Origin: Hymenobacter rigui
GTDB taxonomy: Bacteria > Bacteroidota > Bacteroidia > Cytophagales > Hymenobacteraceae
Length of the DNA stretch: 64,000 nt
NCBI RefSeq assembly: GCF_003944715.1
Contig: NZ_RWIT01000020.1
Coordinates: 1 to 64,000, forward strand
Reading direction: 5' to 3'
Part shown: piece by piece, positions 17,053 to 26,006 of the stretch
Layout of the letters: each line of letters starts with the position of its first letter
Numbering within the stretch: position 1 is the stretch's first letter
The notes under the pieces: generated by a model
What the model saw: only the letters and a program-made list of their open reading frames with translations
What the model was told of the DNA's origin: nothing
The model's database searches: none
Position numbers and translations under genes: made by a program

Positions 17053-18840
17053 CTACACGAAATTGGGTTTCGCCAATTTCTGGGCAATGCGGTAGGCGGC
17101 ATTTACTAACCCCACGTGGCTGTAGGCCTGCGGAAAATTGCCCCACTGCGAGCCAGTTTTGGCGTCCACGTCTTCCGCCAGCAAACCTAAATGGTTGGTA
17201 TAGGTGGTCAGCTTCTCGAACTCCCGGATGGCTTCCTCCACCCGACCTACGCTGGCCAGGGCCTCCACGTACCAGAAGGAACAGATGAGGAAGGTGGTTT
17301 CGGGCGTGCCGAAGTCGTCGGCGTGGCGGTAGCGGTAAAACAGTCCTTCGGGGGTTTTCAGGGACTTTTCCAGTGCCTCTAGGTGCTTACGGGCGCGTTC
17401 CGAGGCCGGGTCGAGGTAGCCCATCAGTATCAGCTGCATCCCGCTGGCATCGAGGTGGGGCGAGCCCATGGCGTTGGTGTAGGCCTGCAGCTCGGGGTTA
17501 TAGCACTGCTCAATGTGGTCGGCGGCCACGCGCATGAGGCGCTCGGCGCGGGCTTCCATCTCGGTGTTGCCCACGGCCCGGGCCACCTTGCGGGCGGCGT
17601 GGCTGCCGGCCCAGTGAAAAAGGTAAGTGTAGCAGTGCTTCTGGGCCAGGTTGCGGAACTCCCACAGGCCGGCGTCGGGCTGGTCCATAGTCTGCTCGAT
17701 AAGGGCCAGCGTGTCGTACACCAGCTTTTCGGGAGCCCGCCGCTCGGGGTCGAGGAAGCGGCAGTCCACGTACAGCGGCAGCAGCGCCACCAGCACCTGC
17801 CCGTACACGTCGTTCTGAATGTGTGTGTAGGCGTCGTTGCCGATGCGCACCGGCTGGTTGCCCTGATAGCCGGCCAGCGGCAGCTCCTGCTCCACCAGCT
17901 TCGACTCCCCGCTGATGCCGTACAACGGCTGGTACCGGTCCTGCACCTTGCTGGAAATATTCACGATGTAGTGGAAGTACCGCTCCATCTCCTCGAAGTG
18001 CCCGATGTTGTTGAAGGCCGTGAGGATGTAGTACGTGTCGCGCATCCAGCAGTAGCGGTAGTCCCAGTTGCGGGTGCTGCCGGGGGCCTCGGGCAGGCTG
18101 GTGGTGGTGGCGGCAATGATGGCCCCGGTATCCTCGTACTGGTGCAGCTTGAGGGCCAAAGCGGAGCGCAGCACCTGGCTCTGCTGGAAGCTGCCGATGC
18201 TGGTGCTTTTCACCCAGGTACGCCAGTAGTCGATGGTAGCGCGCAGAAACCGCTCGGCGGTGCTTTCCAGCGGGGCTTCCAGGGGTGCGCCGTAGGTCAT
18301 CACCAGGTATTTGGGCTCGTTAAGCACAAAGTCTTCCTCCTCCAGCACGTAGGTGAGCGGGATGTTGGTGGTGAGGCGGATTTCTTCTTCGAGGCCCAGA
18401 AACGCAATGTGGTTAGAGCTGCGGCGGCGCGTGAGCTCCAGCTCGCCGTACTGGCCCACCGGCCGGCACGCCACCCGAATGCGGGGCGTGCCCTGCAGCG
18501 GCTCCACCTTCCGGATAAACATCAGCGGCTTGTAGTACCGCTCATACTGCGGAAAGCGCGGCGCAAAGTCCTTAACACGGTAGCTGCCGTCGGCCGTGGC
18601 AATGTCGGTCTGCAGCACGTTGGTGTTGGCCAGGTAGGTCTGATGGGAGGTGAACTCCTGCGTCGAATCGGCGGGCCGGATGCTGTATTCGCCGCCTTTT
18701 TCTTCATCCAGCAACGAACCGAACACGAAGCTGCTGTCGAAGCGGGGCCAGCAGAGCCAGCGCACGGCCGTATCGGTGCCAATCAGGCCCAGGAAAGCGC
18801 AGTTGCCGATCAGGCCGAAATCATAGGTATGTTTTATCAT
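17053..18840 (-). CDS. glycoside hydrolase family 15 protein (glucoamylase/trehalase type)
   Basis: A 595-residue cytoplasmic protein; the ATG at 18840 is chosen because homology begins with MIKHTYDFGLIGNCAFLGLIG. An N-terminal beta-sandwich contains WLCWPRFDSSFVFGSLLD near residue 30; the (alpha/alpha)6 barrel has GSTRNWDYRYCWMRDTYYI near 260. The probable catalytic acids are Glu in GLWEFRN and Glu in LLAEDVD near the C-terminus. Some bacterial GH15 proteins are trehalases and others cleave malto-oligosaccharides. Lying opposite otsAB, a trehalase or trehalose-linked role is attractive but unproven. There is no signal peptide. Confidence 0.93.
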   Translation of the reverse strand: MIKHTYDFGLIGNCAFLGLIGTDTAVRWLCWPRFDSSFVFGSLLDEEKGGEYSIRPADSTQEFTSHQTYLANTNVLQTDIATADGSYRVKDFAPRFPQYERYYKPLMFIRKVEPLQGTPRIRVACRPVGQYGELELTRRRSSNHIAFLGLEEEIRLTTNIPLTYVLEEEDFVLNEPKYLVMTYGAPLEAPLESTAERFLRATIDYWRTWVKSTSIGSFQQSQVLRSALALKLHQYEDTGAIIAATTTSLPEAPGSTRNWDYRYCWMRDTYYILTAFNNIGHFEEMERYFHYIVNISSKVQDRYQPLYGISGESKLVEQELPLAGYQGNQPVRIGNDAYTHIQNDVYGQVLVALLPLYVDCRFLDPERRAPEKLVYDTLALIEQTMDQPDAGLWEFRNLAQKHCYTYLFHWAGSHAARKVARAVGNTEMEARAERLMRVAADHIEQCYNPELQAYTNAMGSPHLDASGMQLILMGYLDPASERARKHLEALEKSLKTPEGLFYRYRHADDFGTPETTFLICSFWYVEALASVGRVEEAIREFEKLTTYTNHLGLLAEDVDAKTGSQWGNFPQAYSHVGLVNAAYRIAQKLAKPNFV

Positions 18841-19017
18841 GAAGCAGGGAATTTGCCCGGCGTCCCGGAGGCTGCGGGCGCCGTATGGTAGTTGATAGTA
18901 CCCCGCCCGCGCCGCAGAGGTTGTGTCAGCCACCGATTCGCCGGGTGCGTATGCCCTGGGAAACCCGCCGTTCCGAGCCGGATTTGTCCTGTCTTCACCC
19001 TTAGCTTCTCCTGCGCC

Positions 19018-19734
19018 TTGCCTGTTACCGTTGCCGCCTCGCCTTCTGCCCAAAAACGCACCAGTCGTCTACCACTGTACATTACCCTGGCCCTGCTGGC
19101 CGCACTAGCGGGCTGCTGGTTTGGCTGGCCCGCGTTTCAGGAAACTGTCCGGGAGGCCTGGACGGTACTCAAATCGGGCGAGCAGCCGCGCATTGCCGCC
19201 TGGATGCAGCAATTCGGGTACTGGGGACCGGTGGTGCTGGTGGTGGGCATGGTGGCGCAGATGTTTTTGTTTGTGGTGAACGTGGTGCTGCTGATTCTGG
19301 TGGCCATTCTGGCCTACGGGCCGTGGTGGGGTTCCTTGCTGGCGCTGGTGGGCGTGGTAGCGGCTTCCTCGGTGGGCTACGCACTGGGCCGGATGCTGGG
19401 CGATTCGTTTGTGCAGAAGCTGCTGGGCCGCAAAACCGAGCAGAAAGTGCTGGACGTGGTAGACCGCTACGGCGTGTGGGCCGTCATCATCGCCCGCCTC
19501 TCCCCCGCCCTTTCCGACGATGCCATTAGCTTCGTGGCCGGCGTGGCGCGTATGGGCTACTGGAAATTTATGGCCGCTACCGTAGCCGGCGTGGTGCCCC
19601 TCATTGCCCTGCTGGCCTACCTGGGCGAAGACAGTGAGCGGCTGAAAACCGGCCTGCTCTGGGTCACGGGCGTCAGTGTGGTGCTGTTTGCCGGCTACGT
19701 GTGGTGGGACCGACGCCGGGCAAAACAAAAATAA
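19018..19734 (+). CDS. TVP38/TMEM64-like (DedA/VTT-domain) membrane protein
   Basis: An inner-membrane protein of the VTT/SNARE-associated family. Strong features are AYGPWWGSLLALVGVVAASSVGYALGRMLG, GVWAVIIARLSPALSDDAISFVAGVARM and about five hydrophobic segments. Related proteins have been linked to lipid scrambling or small-solute transport, but this member is untested. The start is uncertain: no ATG precedes the first helix, so I use TTG at 19018 (238 residues), with an alternative TTG at 18892. It is divergent from the GH15 gene and upstream of the second tRNA-Glu. Confidence 0.82.
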   Translation: MPVTVAASPSAQKRTSRLPLYITLALLAALAGCWFGWPAFQETVREAWTVLKSGEQPRIAAWMQQFGYWGPVVLVVGMVAQMFLFVVNVVLLILVAILAYGPWWGSLLALVGVVAASSVGYALGRMLGDSFVQKLLGRKTEQKVLDVVDRYGVWAVIIARLSPALSDDAISFVAGVARMGYWKFMAATVAGVVPLIALLAYLGEDSERLKTGLLWVTGVSVVLFAGYVWWDRRRAKQK

Positions 19735-19790
19735 TTTATCTGATTCTGCGGCGGTTAGCCATTTCCAATAGTTTTTTTAGCTGCTGGTAT

Positions 19791-19820
19791 TTGCATTAAG
19801 CCGGAAACGCACTACTTTTG
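19791..19820 (+). promoter_or_regulatory. promoter of second tRNA-Glu gene
   Basis: TTG at 19791-19793, a 19-nt spacer, then TACTTTTG at 19813-19820. The spacing is identical to that of the first tRNA promoter. The sequence from here to the tRNA (CATCACCAAAACGGAACAACG) is also largely shared with copy 1. Confidence 0.82.
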
Positions 19821-19859
19821 CATCACCAAAACGGAACAACGCTCCGCCACTGGTTACCC

Positions 19860-19931
19860 GGTCCGTTCGTCTAGGGGTTAGGACAGTAGATTTTCATTCT
19901 ACCAACAGGGGTTCGATTCCCCTACGGACTA
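19860..19931 (+). tRNA. tRNA-Glu (anticodon TTC), second copy
   Basis: Identical over all 72 bases to the gene at 10101-10172: same acceptor stem with the first G-U pair, anticodon loop TTTTCAT, discriminator A and no encoded CCA. The leader and terminator are also shared, so this is a duplicated cassette rather than only a duplicated tRNA. Confidence 0.95.
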
Positions 19932-19936
19932 CTTCA

Positions 19937-19971
19937 AAAGGCCTTCTGCTACTCAGCGGAAGGCCTTTTTT
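19937..19971 (+). terminator. terminator of second tRNA-Glu gene
   Basis: AAGGCCTTCTGCT-ACTC-AGCGGAAGGCCTT followed by TTTT. Compared with copy 1 the stem has A-T changed to a G-C pair on both sides, a compensated substitution. Confidence 0.88.
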
Positions 19972-20102
19972 GCTTTCCTGGCTGCCTCCTATCCTATTCG
20001 TTTTATCATAAAAACCCCGATGGGCCGTGCAACCGCCCGCCGCGCAGTCCTACCTTTGCATAGCTTCCGGTGGGTCGGGAGCCGCTTTTTCCTTTGTTTG
20101 CC

Positions 20103-22268
20103 GTGTTACATCTTTCCGGGATTCGCGGGCTGGTGGGCGTTTTCGTCACCTGCCTGCTGCTGTTCTGTGCCCAGACCACCCGCGCCCAGCGCGCCCCTCT
20201 CCTGCGCGACCTGAGCCTGCGCACCGATACCACCCGCTACAGCCTCAGCCACAACACGGTGCAGGTTCAGGGCGAGCCCCAACTGTACTTCTATTACCGC
20301 CAGGACGATGAAACCGCCGAGTTACTGGTGTACCCCGAAACGCCCGGCCGCGCGGGCCTGCGCCTGCAACGCTCCGCCGATTTCACCCTGCTCGATTCCC
20401 TCACGCCCGTGGATGGAGCCCAGTATTACCGGGCCAAGCTGCGCTTCAAAGACTTGGGCAGCAACAAATTCCTGAGCCTCACCTTCCGGCAGCCCTCCGA
20501 CTCAGTAGGCTTTGCCCCGCGCTCCGAAACCGTGAAGCTGCTGCCCGTTACGCGTACCACGCTGGAGTTTCGCCCCGCAGATACGGAGCTGTTTGTGGGC
20601 GAGGAAAAGGTGTTTGAACTCAGCAGCAACAATGCCAAGAACATCCGGGTAACGCCCGAATGGACGCGCGGGCAGGATATCGACTATCGGCTGGAGCAGG
20701 AAAAGGGCGTATTGCGCCTGCATGTGCTGCCTAATGCCCTGGGCACCCGCCAGCTCACCCTGCGGCCCCAAACGGAGCGGCCCTTTCTCACCGACAACAA
20801 CCGCCGCGTAACCTACGCGCTGCCCTCCATTCGGCAGGAGTTTACCGTGAAGGCCTCCCGGCTGCGGTTTCTGAGCGTCGATAAAAAGGAAATTACCCTG
20901 GATGAAAACTCGCGCCGCAAGGGAGTGGAGCTGATTCTGGATAATGGCCGCACCTTCGACCTGAAGCGCACCTACCGCATCGAGGACCAGGAAGAGGCCG
21001 GGGGCGCGCTGATTGCCGAGCTGTTTACGCGTCAGTACCTCACCAACGACCGGGTGCTATGCTGGCTGCGCGTGTACAACACCCACCGCCAGACGGAGAG
21101 CTACCTCTACATCAAGGAAAATGACCTGGCCAAGTATATAACCAACTTTAACATCTCGCCCAAAACCACCATCAACGCCGTGAGCGTGCGGCACCGCGGC
21201 GGCGACTGGACTACTAACACCACCGTAAACCCCGGCGAAACCGTGGATGTGCGCCTAGAAGGCGAGTCGCTGACCCGGGGGCGGTTTCACTTCGAGGATG
21301 TTCAGGTAATTCCTTCTGATTCCAGCATCCGCTCCGATGCGGCCGTGGTGTACCGGGTTAAGGTTCCCATCACCATCGATAAGAAGCGGATTACTATTTT
21401 CAACACGGGGCAGCCTACCGGCCAGAGCCTGGCAGTGCGAGAGTTTCAGCGCCCCCACCCCCTGGATTTTGTGGGCGTTACTTTCGGCGAAGCCCCCCGC
21501 CCCGTTACCCGCCTCAATGGTCCGGTGCTTTACGACCGTACCATCCGCGACGTGGTGTTTAGCTTTAATGCCAGCGCCATTGATACCGAACAGCAGCTGT
21601 ACGGCAAGCAGTATCTGACGTTTGATATTCGAACGCAGAATGCCAAGGGCGAGCTGATAGAGATGCGCACTGTGGATAATGTGGTTATCTGCCCCGATGG
21701 CAACTCCGTGCGGGCCGCTTTTTACCAAGACAAGCAGTGCCAGGTAGGCAACATCAGCCTTAACAGCCTGCTGAATTCCCGCAAAACCTACGACCTCGAC
21801 GACTGGAGCACCATCATCATTACGGTTCGCCACACGCAAAGCCAGTATTCGGAGCCCGGTTTCTCGCAGAAGCTGGAGCTGGTGCTACAACGCCGGATGA
21901 AGTTTGATATTGATGTAAGTTTCCCGGGCGGCTTGCTTACCAAATACCCAGGGCAATCCAGCTACACTTCATTTGGTGGTATTTCGCTGGCCATGTTAGG
22001 GCAATTGAGCTTTTACCATCCCGAAAAAATCAATCGGCTGCGCCCCTATAAGGTGGGAGCTGGCTTTGTGGCGCTGAATGCTTTCAACCTGACAAACAGC
22101 AGTAACAAAGAGGCTAGTCGTGACTTAGGCTTAGTAATTATTGGCTCTATTTCCCCAACCCGGCGGGATGCGAAACTTACCTTTCCGCTATACCTGGGTG
22201 GGGGGTATCTGCTCTCTGAAGGCAAGCCTTTTATTCTTCTTGGACCCGGTATCGGGCTGCGGCTGTAG
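20103..22268 (+). CDS. unrecognised large exported protein, possibly outer-membrane associated
   Basis: I do not recognise the family. A signal peptide is visible (GLVGVFVTCLLLFCAQTTRAQ). The body has repeated beta-rich segments with polar turns, no catalytic motif I can name, and a C-terminal stretch (from about residue 610) of alternating hydrophobic strands ending GPGIGLRL, as in proteins whose last strand enters an outer-membrane barrel. Start choice: GTG at 20103 lies about 45 bp after a TACCTTTG promoter element at 20051 and gives a good signal peptide; GTG at 20070 is the alternative. The C-terminal third is somewhat richer in AT than the rest. Stand-alone gene. Confidence 0.75.
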   Translation: MLHLSGIRGLVGVFVTCLLLFCAQTTRAQRAPLLRDLSLRTDTTRYSLSHNTVQVQGEPQLYFYYRQDDETAELLVYPETPGRAGLRLQRSADFTLLDSLTPVDGAQYYRAKLRFKDLGSNKFLSLTFRQPSDSVGFAPRSETVKLLPVTRTTLEFRPADTELFVGEEKVFELSSNNAKNIRVTPEWTRGQDIDYRLEQEKGVLRLHVLPNALGTRQLTLRPQTERPFLTDNNRRVTYALPSIRQEFTVKASRLRFLSVDKKEITLDENSRRKGVELILDNGRTFDLKRTYRIEDQEEAGGALIAELFTRQYLTNDRVLCWLRVYNTHRQTESYLYIKENDLAKYITNFNISPKTTINAVSVRHRGGDWTTNTTVNPGETVDVRLEGESLTRGRFHFEDVQVIPSDSSIRSDAAVVYRVKVPITIDKKRITIFNTGQPTGQSLAVREFQRPHPLDFVGVTFGEAPRPVTRLNGPVLYDRTIRDVVFSFNASAIDTEQQLYGKQYLTFDIRTQNAKGELIEMRTVDNVVICPDGNSVRAAFYQDKQCQVGNISLNSLLNSRKTYDLDDWSTIIITVRHTQSQYSEPGFSQKLELVLQRRMKFDIDVSFPGGLLTKYPGQSSYTSFGGISLAMLGQLSFYHPEKINRLRPYKVGAGFVALNAFNLTNSSNKEASRDLGLVIIGSISPTRRDAKLTFPLYLGGGYLLSEGKPFILLGPGIGLRL

Positions 22269-22379
22269 CTATACACGCAGGTACTAGCCTAACTACCACC
22301 GCCCGCTTAGCACTCATTGCCGGGTGAGGGGTAGTGCGTTGCGCCATCTTCTAGACACGGGCTTACGTAGGAACGGAAT

Positions 22380-24074
22380 ATGTCTGCTCCGATTACTGCC
22401 CCCGCGCCGCCAACCACGTCCACGTCGCCCTTCACCCCGCTGAAGATTCCGTTTTTCCGGATGCTGTGGATTGCCTCCTTCGTGTCGAACATTGGCACCT
22501 GGATGCAGAACGTGGGGGCCGTGGGACTGATGACGGAGCTGACGGCCTCGCCGGTACTGGTGGCGTTGCTCCAGACGGCCTCGGCCCTGCCCGTGTTCCT
22601 GCTGAGCTTGCCCGCCGGCGCGCTAGCCGACTTGGTGGACCGCCGCCGGATGCTGCTGGCCACCCAGACGTGGATGGCCGCCGTGGCGCTGCTGCTGGCC
22701 GCCGTGACGCTGCTGGGCCTCAACAACCCCTGGCTGCTGCTCACGCTCACGTTTCTGCTGGGCCTGGGCGGGGCGCTGAACAACCCGGTGTGGCAGACAG
22801 TAACCCCGGAGCTGGTACCCCGCCAGGAGTTGCCCCAGGCCATTGCGCTGAATAGCGTGAGCTTCAACCTGGCCCGGGCCTTCGGGCCGGCGCTGGGCGG
22901 CTTAGTAATCGGATACTTCTCGGCGGGCGCGGCGTTTTTGCTGAACGGACTGTCATTTCTGGCCACCATTTACATGGTGTATAGCTGGAAGCGTGAGCCC
23001 CAGGCCACCTCCACCCTGGCTACCGAACGGGTAATAGCCGCTATTCGGGGCGGGGTGCGCTACGCGCGGTTTGCGCCGGCCGTGCAGCATATTCTGGTGC
23101 GGGGCGTGAGCTTCACGTTTGGAGCCAGCGCCCTGTTTGCCCTGATGCCGGCCGTGGTGGCACGCCGCCTGCAACTGCCCACATCGTTTTACTCCATGCT
23201 GCTCTCCTGCATGGGCCTGGGTGCCGTAATTGCCGCCGTAACCCTGCCCCGTCTCAACCGCCGCCTCAGCATCGACTGGCGCGTAACGCTGGCCACGGCG
23301 GCGTTTGCCGGCGGCTTGCTGGGTCTGGGCTACGCTGATAACCGGTGGCTGCTGTACGGGCTGCTCACGCTGGTGGGCATGGCCTGGATGCTGGTGCTGA
23401 ACTCCTTCAGTGTAGGCGTACAGACGGTGGTGCCGCGCTGGGTACAGGCCCGTACCATCAGCCTGTACCTGCTAACCATTCAGGGCGGCATGGCGCTGGG
23501 CTCGGTGGTGTGGGGCACGGTGGCGGAGCGGCTGGGCGTGACGGTGGCCCTCAGCGGGGCGGCCGGCTGGCTGGGTCTAACCACGCTGCTGGTGCTGAAA
23601 TTCTCTCTGCGCACGTCCCCCGAAACCCTTGACCACACACCGGCCCGCCCCCGACTGGAACCAGTGCTGGCCGAAGCCCCCACTCCCACTGAGGGTCCGG
23701 TTATCATCACCACTACTTACCGCATTGAGCCCCGCAACCGCCCGCCCTTTACGTACCTGATGGAACAGCTGGGCCGCATCCGGCGGCGCGAAGGCGCCAT
23801 TGGCTGGGGCCTGTACGCCGACCTGGCCGACCCTGTCCGGATGGTGGAATACTTCATGGTTGAATCGTGGGAGGAGCACGCCCAGCAGCACGAGCGGGGC
23901 GTAAGCCGCGACGAAGCCGACCTGAAAAATCAGATCCGGCAGTTGCACGAAGGCCCGGAGCCGCCCCACGTAACCCACCTGCTTGCCCAGCACTACCGCC
24001 CCATTCCCGATTCGCTGCCTATGGTGCCCGGCAGCACCCGGCTGGTAGCCGGTACGGCCGGCGAGGCTACCTAA
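22380..24074 (+). CDS. MFS transporter with C-terminal ABM-like domain (MFS_3 type)
   Basis: A 564-residue major-facilitator exporter. About twelve membrane helices lie between residues 20 and 415 (FRMLWIASFVSNIGTWMQNV, ALADLVDRRRM as the loop 2-3 motif, FGPALGGLVIGYFSAGAAF). They are followed by a soluble C-terminal domain (about 440-550; TTYRIEPRNRPPF, WESW-like VESWEEHAQQHERG) that resembles an antibiotic-biosynthesis-monooxygenase fold and is a regular part of the PF05977-type subfamily related to EntS. The substrate is unknown; export of a siderophore or drug is typical of relatives. It lies just upstream of an ABC exporter. Confidence 0.9.
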   Translation: MSAPITAPAPPTTSTSPFTPLKIPFFRMLWIASFVSNIGTWMQNVGAVGLMTELTASPVLVALLQTASALPVFLLSLPAGALADLVDRRRMLLATQTWMAAVALLLAAVTLLGLNNPWLLLTLTFLLGLGGALNNPVWQTVTPELVPRQELPQAIALNSVSFNLARAFGPALGGLVIGYFSAGAAFLLNGLSFLATIYMVYSWKREPQATSTLATERVIAAIRGGVRYARFAPAVQHILVRGVSFTFGASALFALMPAVVARRLQLPTSFYSMLLSCMGLGAVIAAVTLPRLNRRLSIDWRVTLATAAFAGGLLGLGYADNRWLLYGLLTLVGMAWMLVLNSFSVGVQTVVPRWVQARTISLYLLTIQGGMALGSVVWGTVAERLGVTVALSGAAGWLGLTTLLVLKFSLRTSPETLDHTPARPRLEPVLAEAPTPTEGPVIITTTYRIEPRNRPPFTYLMEQLGRIRRREGAIGWGLYADLADPVRMVEYFMVESWEEHAQQHERGVSRDEADLKNQIRQLHEGPEPPHVTHLLAQHYRPIPDSLPMVPGSTRLVAGTAGEAT

Positions 24075-24207
24075 ACACAAGTACTACGCAGGCACATGCG
24101 CCGTACTCAGGTACTTTTGTCCCTGGGTAATGTACCGGAAGCAACCCGGCACAAAACCTTCCTGGGGGCTTCCGGCTTTTGACTCCTCTCCCCTCTCTCG
24201 TTTCCGA

Positions 24208-25989
24208 ATGAAACTACTCTACAGCTACCTGCGCCACTACTGGGGCCTGCTGGCGCTGGCGCTGCTACTGGCCGCCATCAACCAGATTTTCTCCCTGCTC
24301 GACCCCTATATCTTGGGGCAGATTATTGACCGGTACGTATCGCCGGCCCTGAAAACTACTCAGCACCCTACGTTCTGGGTGTTTCTCACGGGTGGAGCCG
24401 GGCTGCTCATTCTCAAGGCCCTGGGCGTGGCCATGGTGTCGCGCATTGCCAAGAATTTCCAGGATTACTACACCAACGTCATCACCCAGCGGCTGGGGGC
24501 CGAGCTGTATTCGGATGGCCTGCAGCACTCCCTGGAGCTGCCGTATCAGGTGTTTGAGGACCAACGCTCGGGCGAGACGCTGGGCAAGCTCCAGAAGGTA
24601 CGCACCGATGTCGAAAAGCTCATTCAGAGCTTCGTGAATGTGCTGTTCATCTCGCTGGTGGGCATCATCTTCGTGACGTGGTACGCCATCAGCGTGTACT
24701 GGCCCATTGCGGTGGTGTACTTCCTGACCATCCCGCTGCTGGGCTCGTTGAGCTTTTTTCTAAGTAAGCGCATCAAGGTTATTCAGAAGACCATTGTAGC
24801 GGAAACCACGGCTCTGGCCGGCTCCACCACCGAAAGTCTGCGCAATATTGAGCTCATCAAGAGCCTCGGGCTTGCCCAGCAGGAGACAAAGCGGTTGAAT
24901 AATACCACGGAGAAAATCCTGAAGCTGGAGCTGAAAAAAGTGCGCTATCTGCGGTCCTTGTCATTTGTGCAGGGCACATTTGTGAATCTGATGCGCAACG
25001 TGATTCTGCTCATGCTGGTGTACCTGGTGGTGCAGGGGGTAATCTTGCCGGGCAAGTTTATTTCGTTCTTCTTTTACTCCTTCGCCGTCTTCGGGCCCCT
25101 GCAGGAGTTGGGGAACATCATCAACGTGTACCGCGAAACGGAAGCTTCCCTGGCCAACTACCAGCAGATTCTGGACACACCCAAGGAAGTGAAGCCAACT
25201 CACCCGAAGGTGATTGATAAAATTGAAACGCTGGAATTTGCGGACGTGCATTTCCAGCATCTCACGGCCAGCTCGCCGGCCCTGGATGGCATTAGCTTCC
25301 GCACCAAGCTGGGCGAAACCATTGCCTTCGTAGGCCCCTCGGGCTCGGGCAAAACCACCCTGGTAAAGCTGCTGGTGGGGCTGTATCCGCCGGCGCAGGG
25401 GCACATCCTGTACAACGGTATTCCCGGCCCGGAGCTGGATCTGGATGCCCTGCGGGAGCAGATTGGCTTCGTGACGCAGGATACCCAGCTGTTTGCAGGC
25501 ACCATCCGGGAAAACCTGCGCTTTGTGGCTCCTCAGGCCACCGATGCCCAGTGCCTGCTGGCGCTACACCAGGCCGCGGCCGACTCATTGCTGGCCCGTG
25601 CTCCGCTGGGGCTGGATACGGTAATCGGTGAAGGCGGCGTGAAGGTATCGGGCGGCGAAAAGCAGCGCCTCAGCATTGCGCGGGCCCTGCTGCGCCATCC
25701 CACGCTGCTGGTGTTCGATGAAGCCACCTCCGCGCTGGACTCGCTTACCGAGGAAGAAATCAGCCAGACGGTGCGGGAGTTATCCGGCTCCCGCCAGCAC
25801 ATTACCATCCTCATTGCCCACCGCCTCAGCACCATCCTGCACGCCGACCGGATTTTTGTACTGGAGCGCGGCCACGTTGCCGAAGCCGGCCGCCACGATG
25901 AGCTGCTGGCCCAGCGTGGCCTGTACTACGCCATGTGGCGCCAGCAGATTGGCGAGCGGGAGGTGATGAAAGGCGCATTGGTGAAATAG
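24208..25989 (+). CDS. ABC transporter, fused permease and ATPase
   Basis: A 593-residue half-transporter of the exporter type. The ATG at 24208 opens MKLLYSYLRHYW; upstream codons have no homology. Six transmembrane helices lie in about residues 10-310. The ATPase has Walker A GPSGSGKTT at about 375, signature VSGGEKQRLS at about 481, Walker B LLVFDEATSALD at about 499 and the H-loop ILIAHRLS. It probably works as a homodimer in the inner membrane, exporting a lipid or hydrophobic compound. A TACTTTTG element at 24112-24119 could be its promoter. It ends 17 bp from the convergent T9SS gene. Confidence 0.93.
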   Translation: MKLLYSYLRHYWGLLALALLLAAINQIFSLLDPYILGQIIDRYVSPALKTTQHPTFWVFLTGGAGLLILKALGVAMVSRIAKNFQDYYTNVITQRLGAELYSDGLQHSLELPYQVFEDQRSGETLGKLQKVRTDVEKLIQSFVNVLFISLVGIIFVTWYAISVYWPIAVVYFLTIPLLGSLSFFLSKRIKVIQKTIVAETTALAGSTTESLRNIELIKSLGLAQQETKRLNNTTEKILKLELKKVRYLRSLSFVQGTFVNLMRNVILLMLVYLVVQGVILPGKFISFFFYSFAVFGPLQELGNIINVYRETEASLANYQQILDTPKEVKPTHPKVIDKIETLEFADVHFQHLTASSPALDGISFRTKLGETIAFVGPSGSGKTTLVKLLVGLYPPAQGHILYNGIPGPELDLDALREQIGFVTQDTQLFAGTIRENLRFVAPQATDAQCLLALHQAAADSLLARAPLGLDTVIGEGGVKVSGGEKQRLSIARALLRHPTLLVFDEATSALDSLTEEEISQTVRELSGSRQHITILIAHRLSTILHADRIFVLERGHVAEAGRHDELLAQRGLYYAMWRQQIGEREVMKGALVK

Positions 25990-26006
25990 GCCCGTTGTGG
26001 CCAGCT

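Noticed and set aside
17383..18891. 502-residue open frame antisense to the GH15 gene
   Set aside because: Same reverse-frame composition; GH15 homology on the other strand is strong.
10101..19931. Integrated prophage or integrative element at tRNA-Glu
   Set aside because: No integrase, phage or conjugation gene lies between the two tRNA copies and the genes are metabolic; a simple duplication explains the repeats better.
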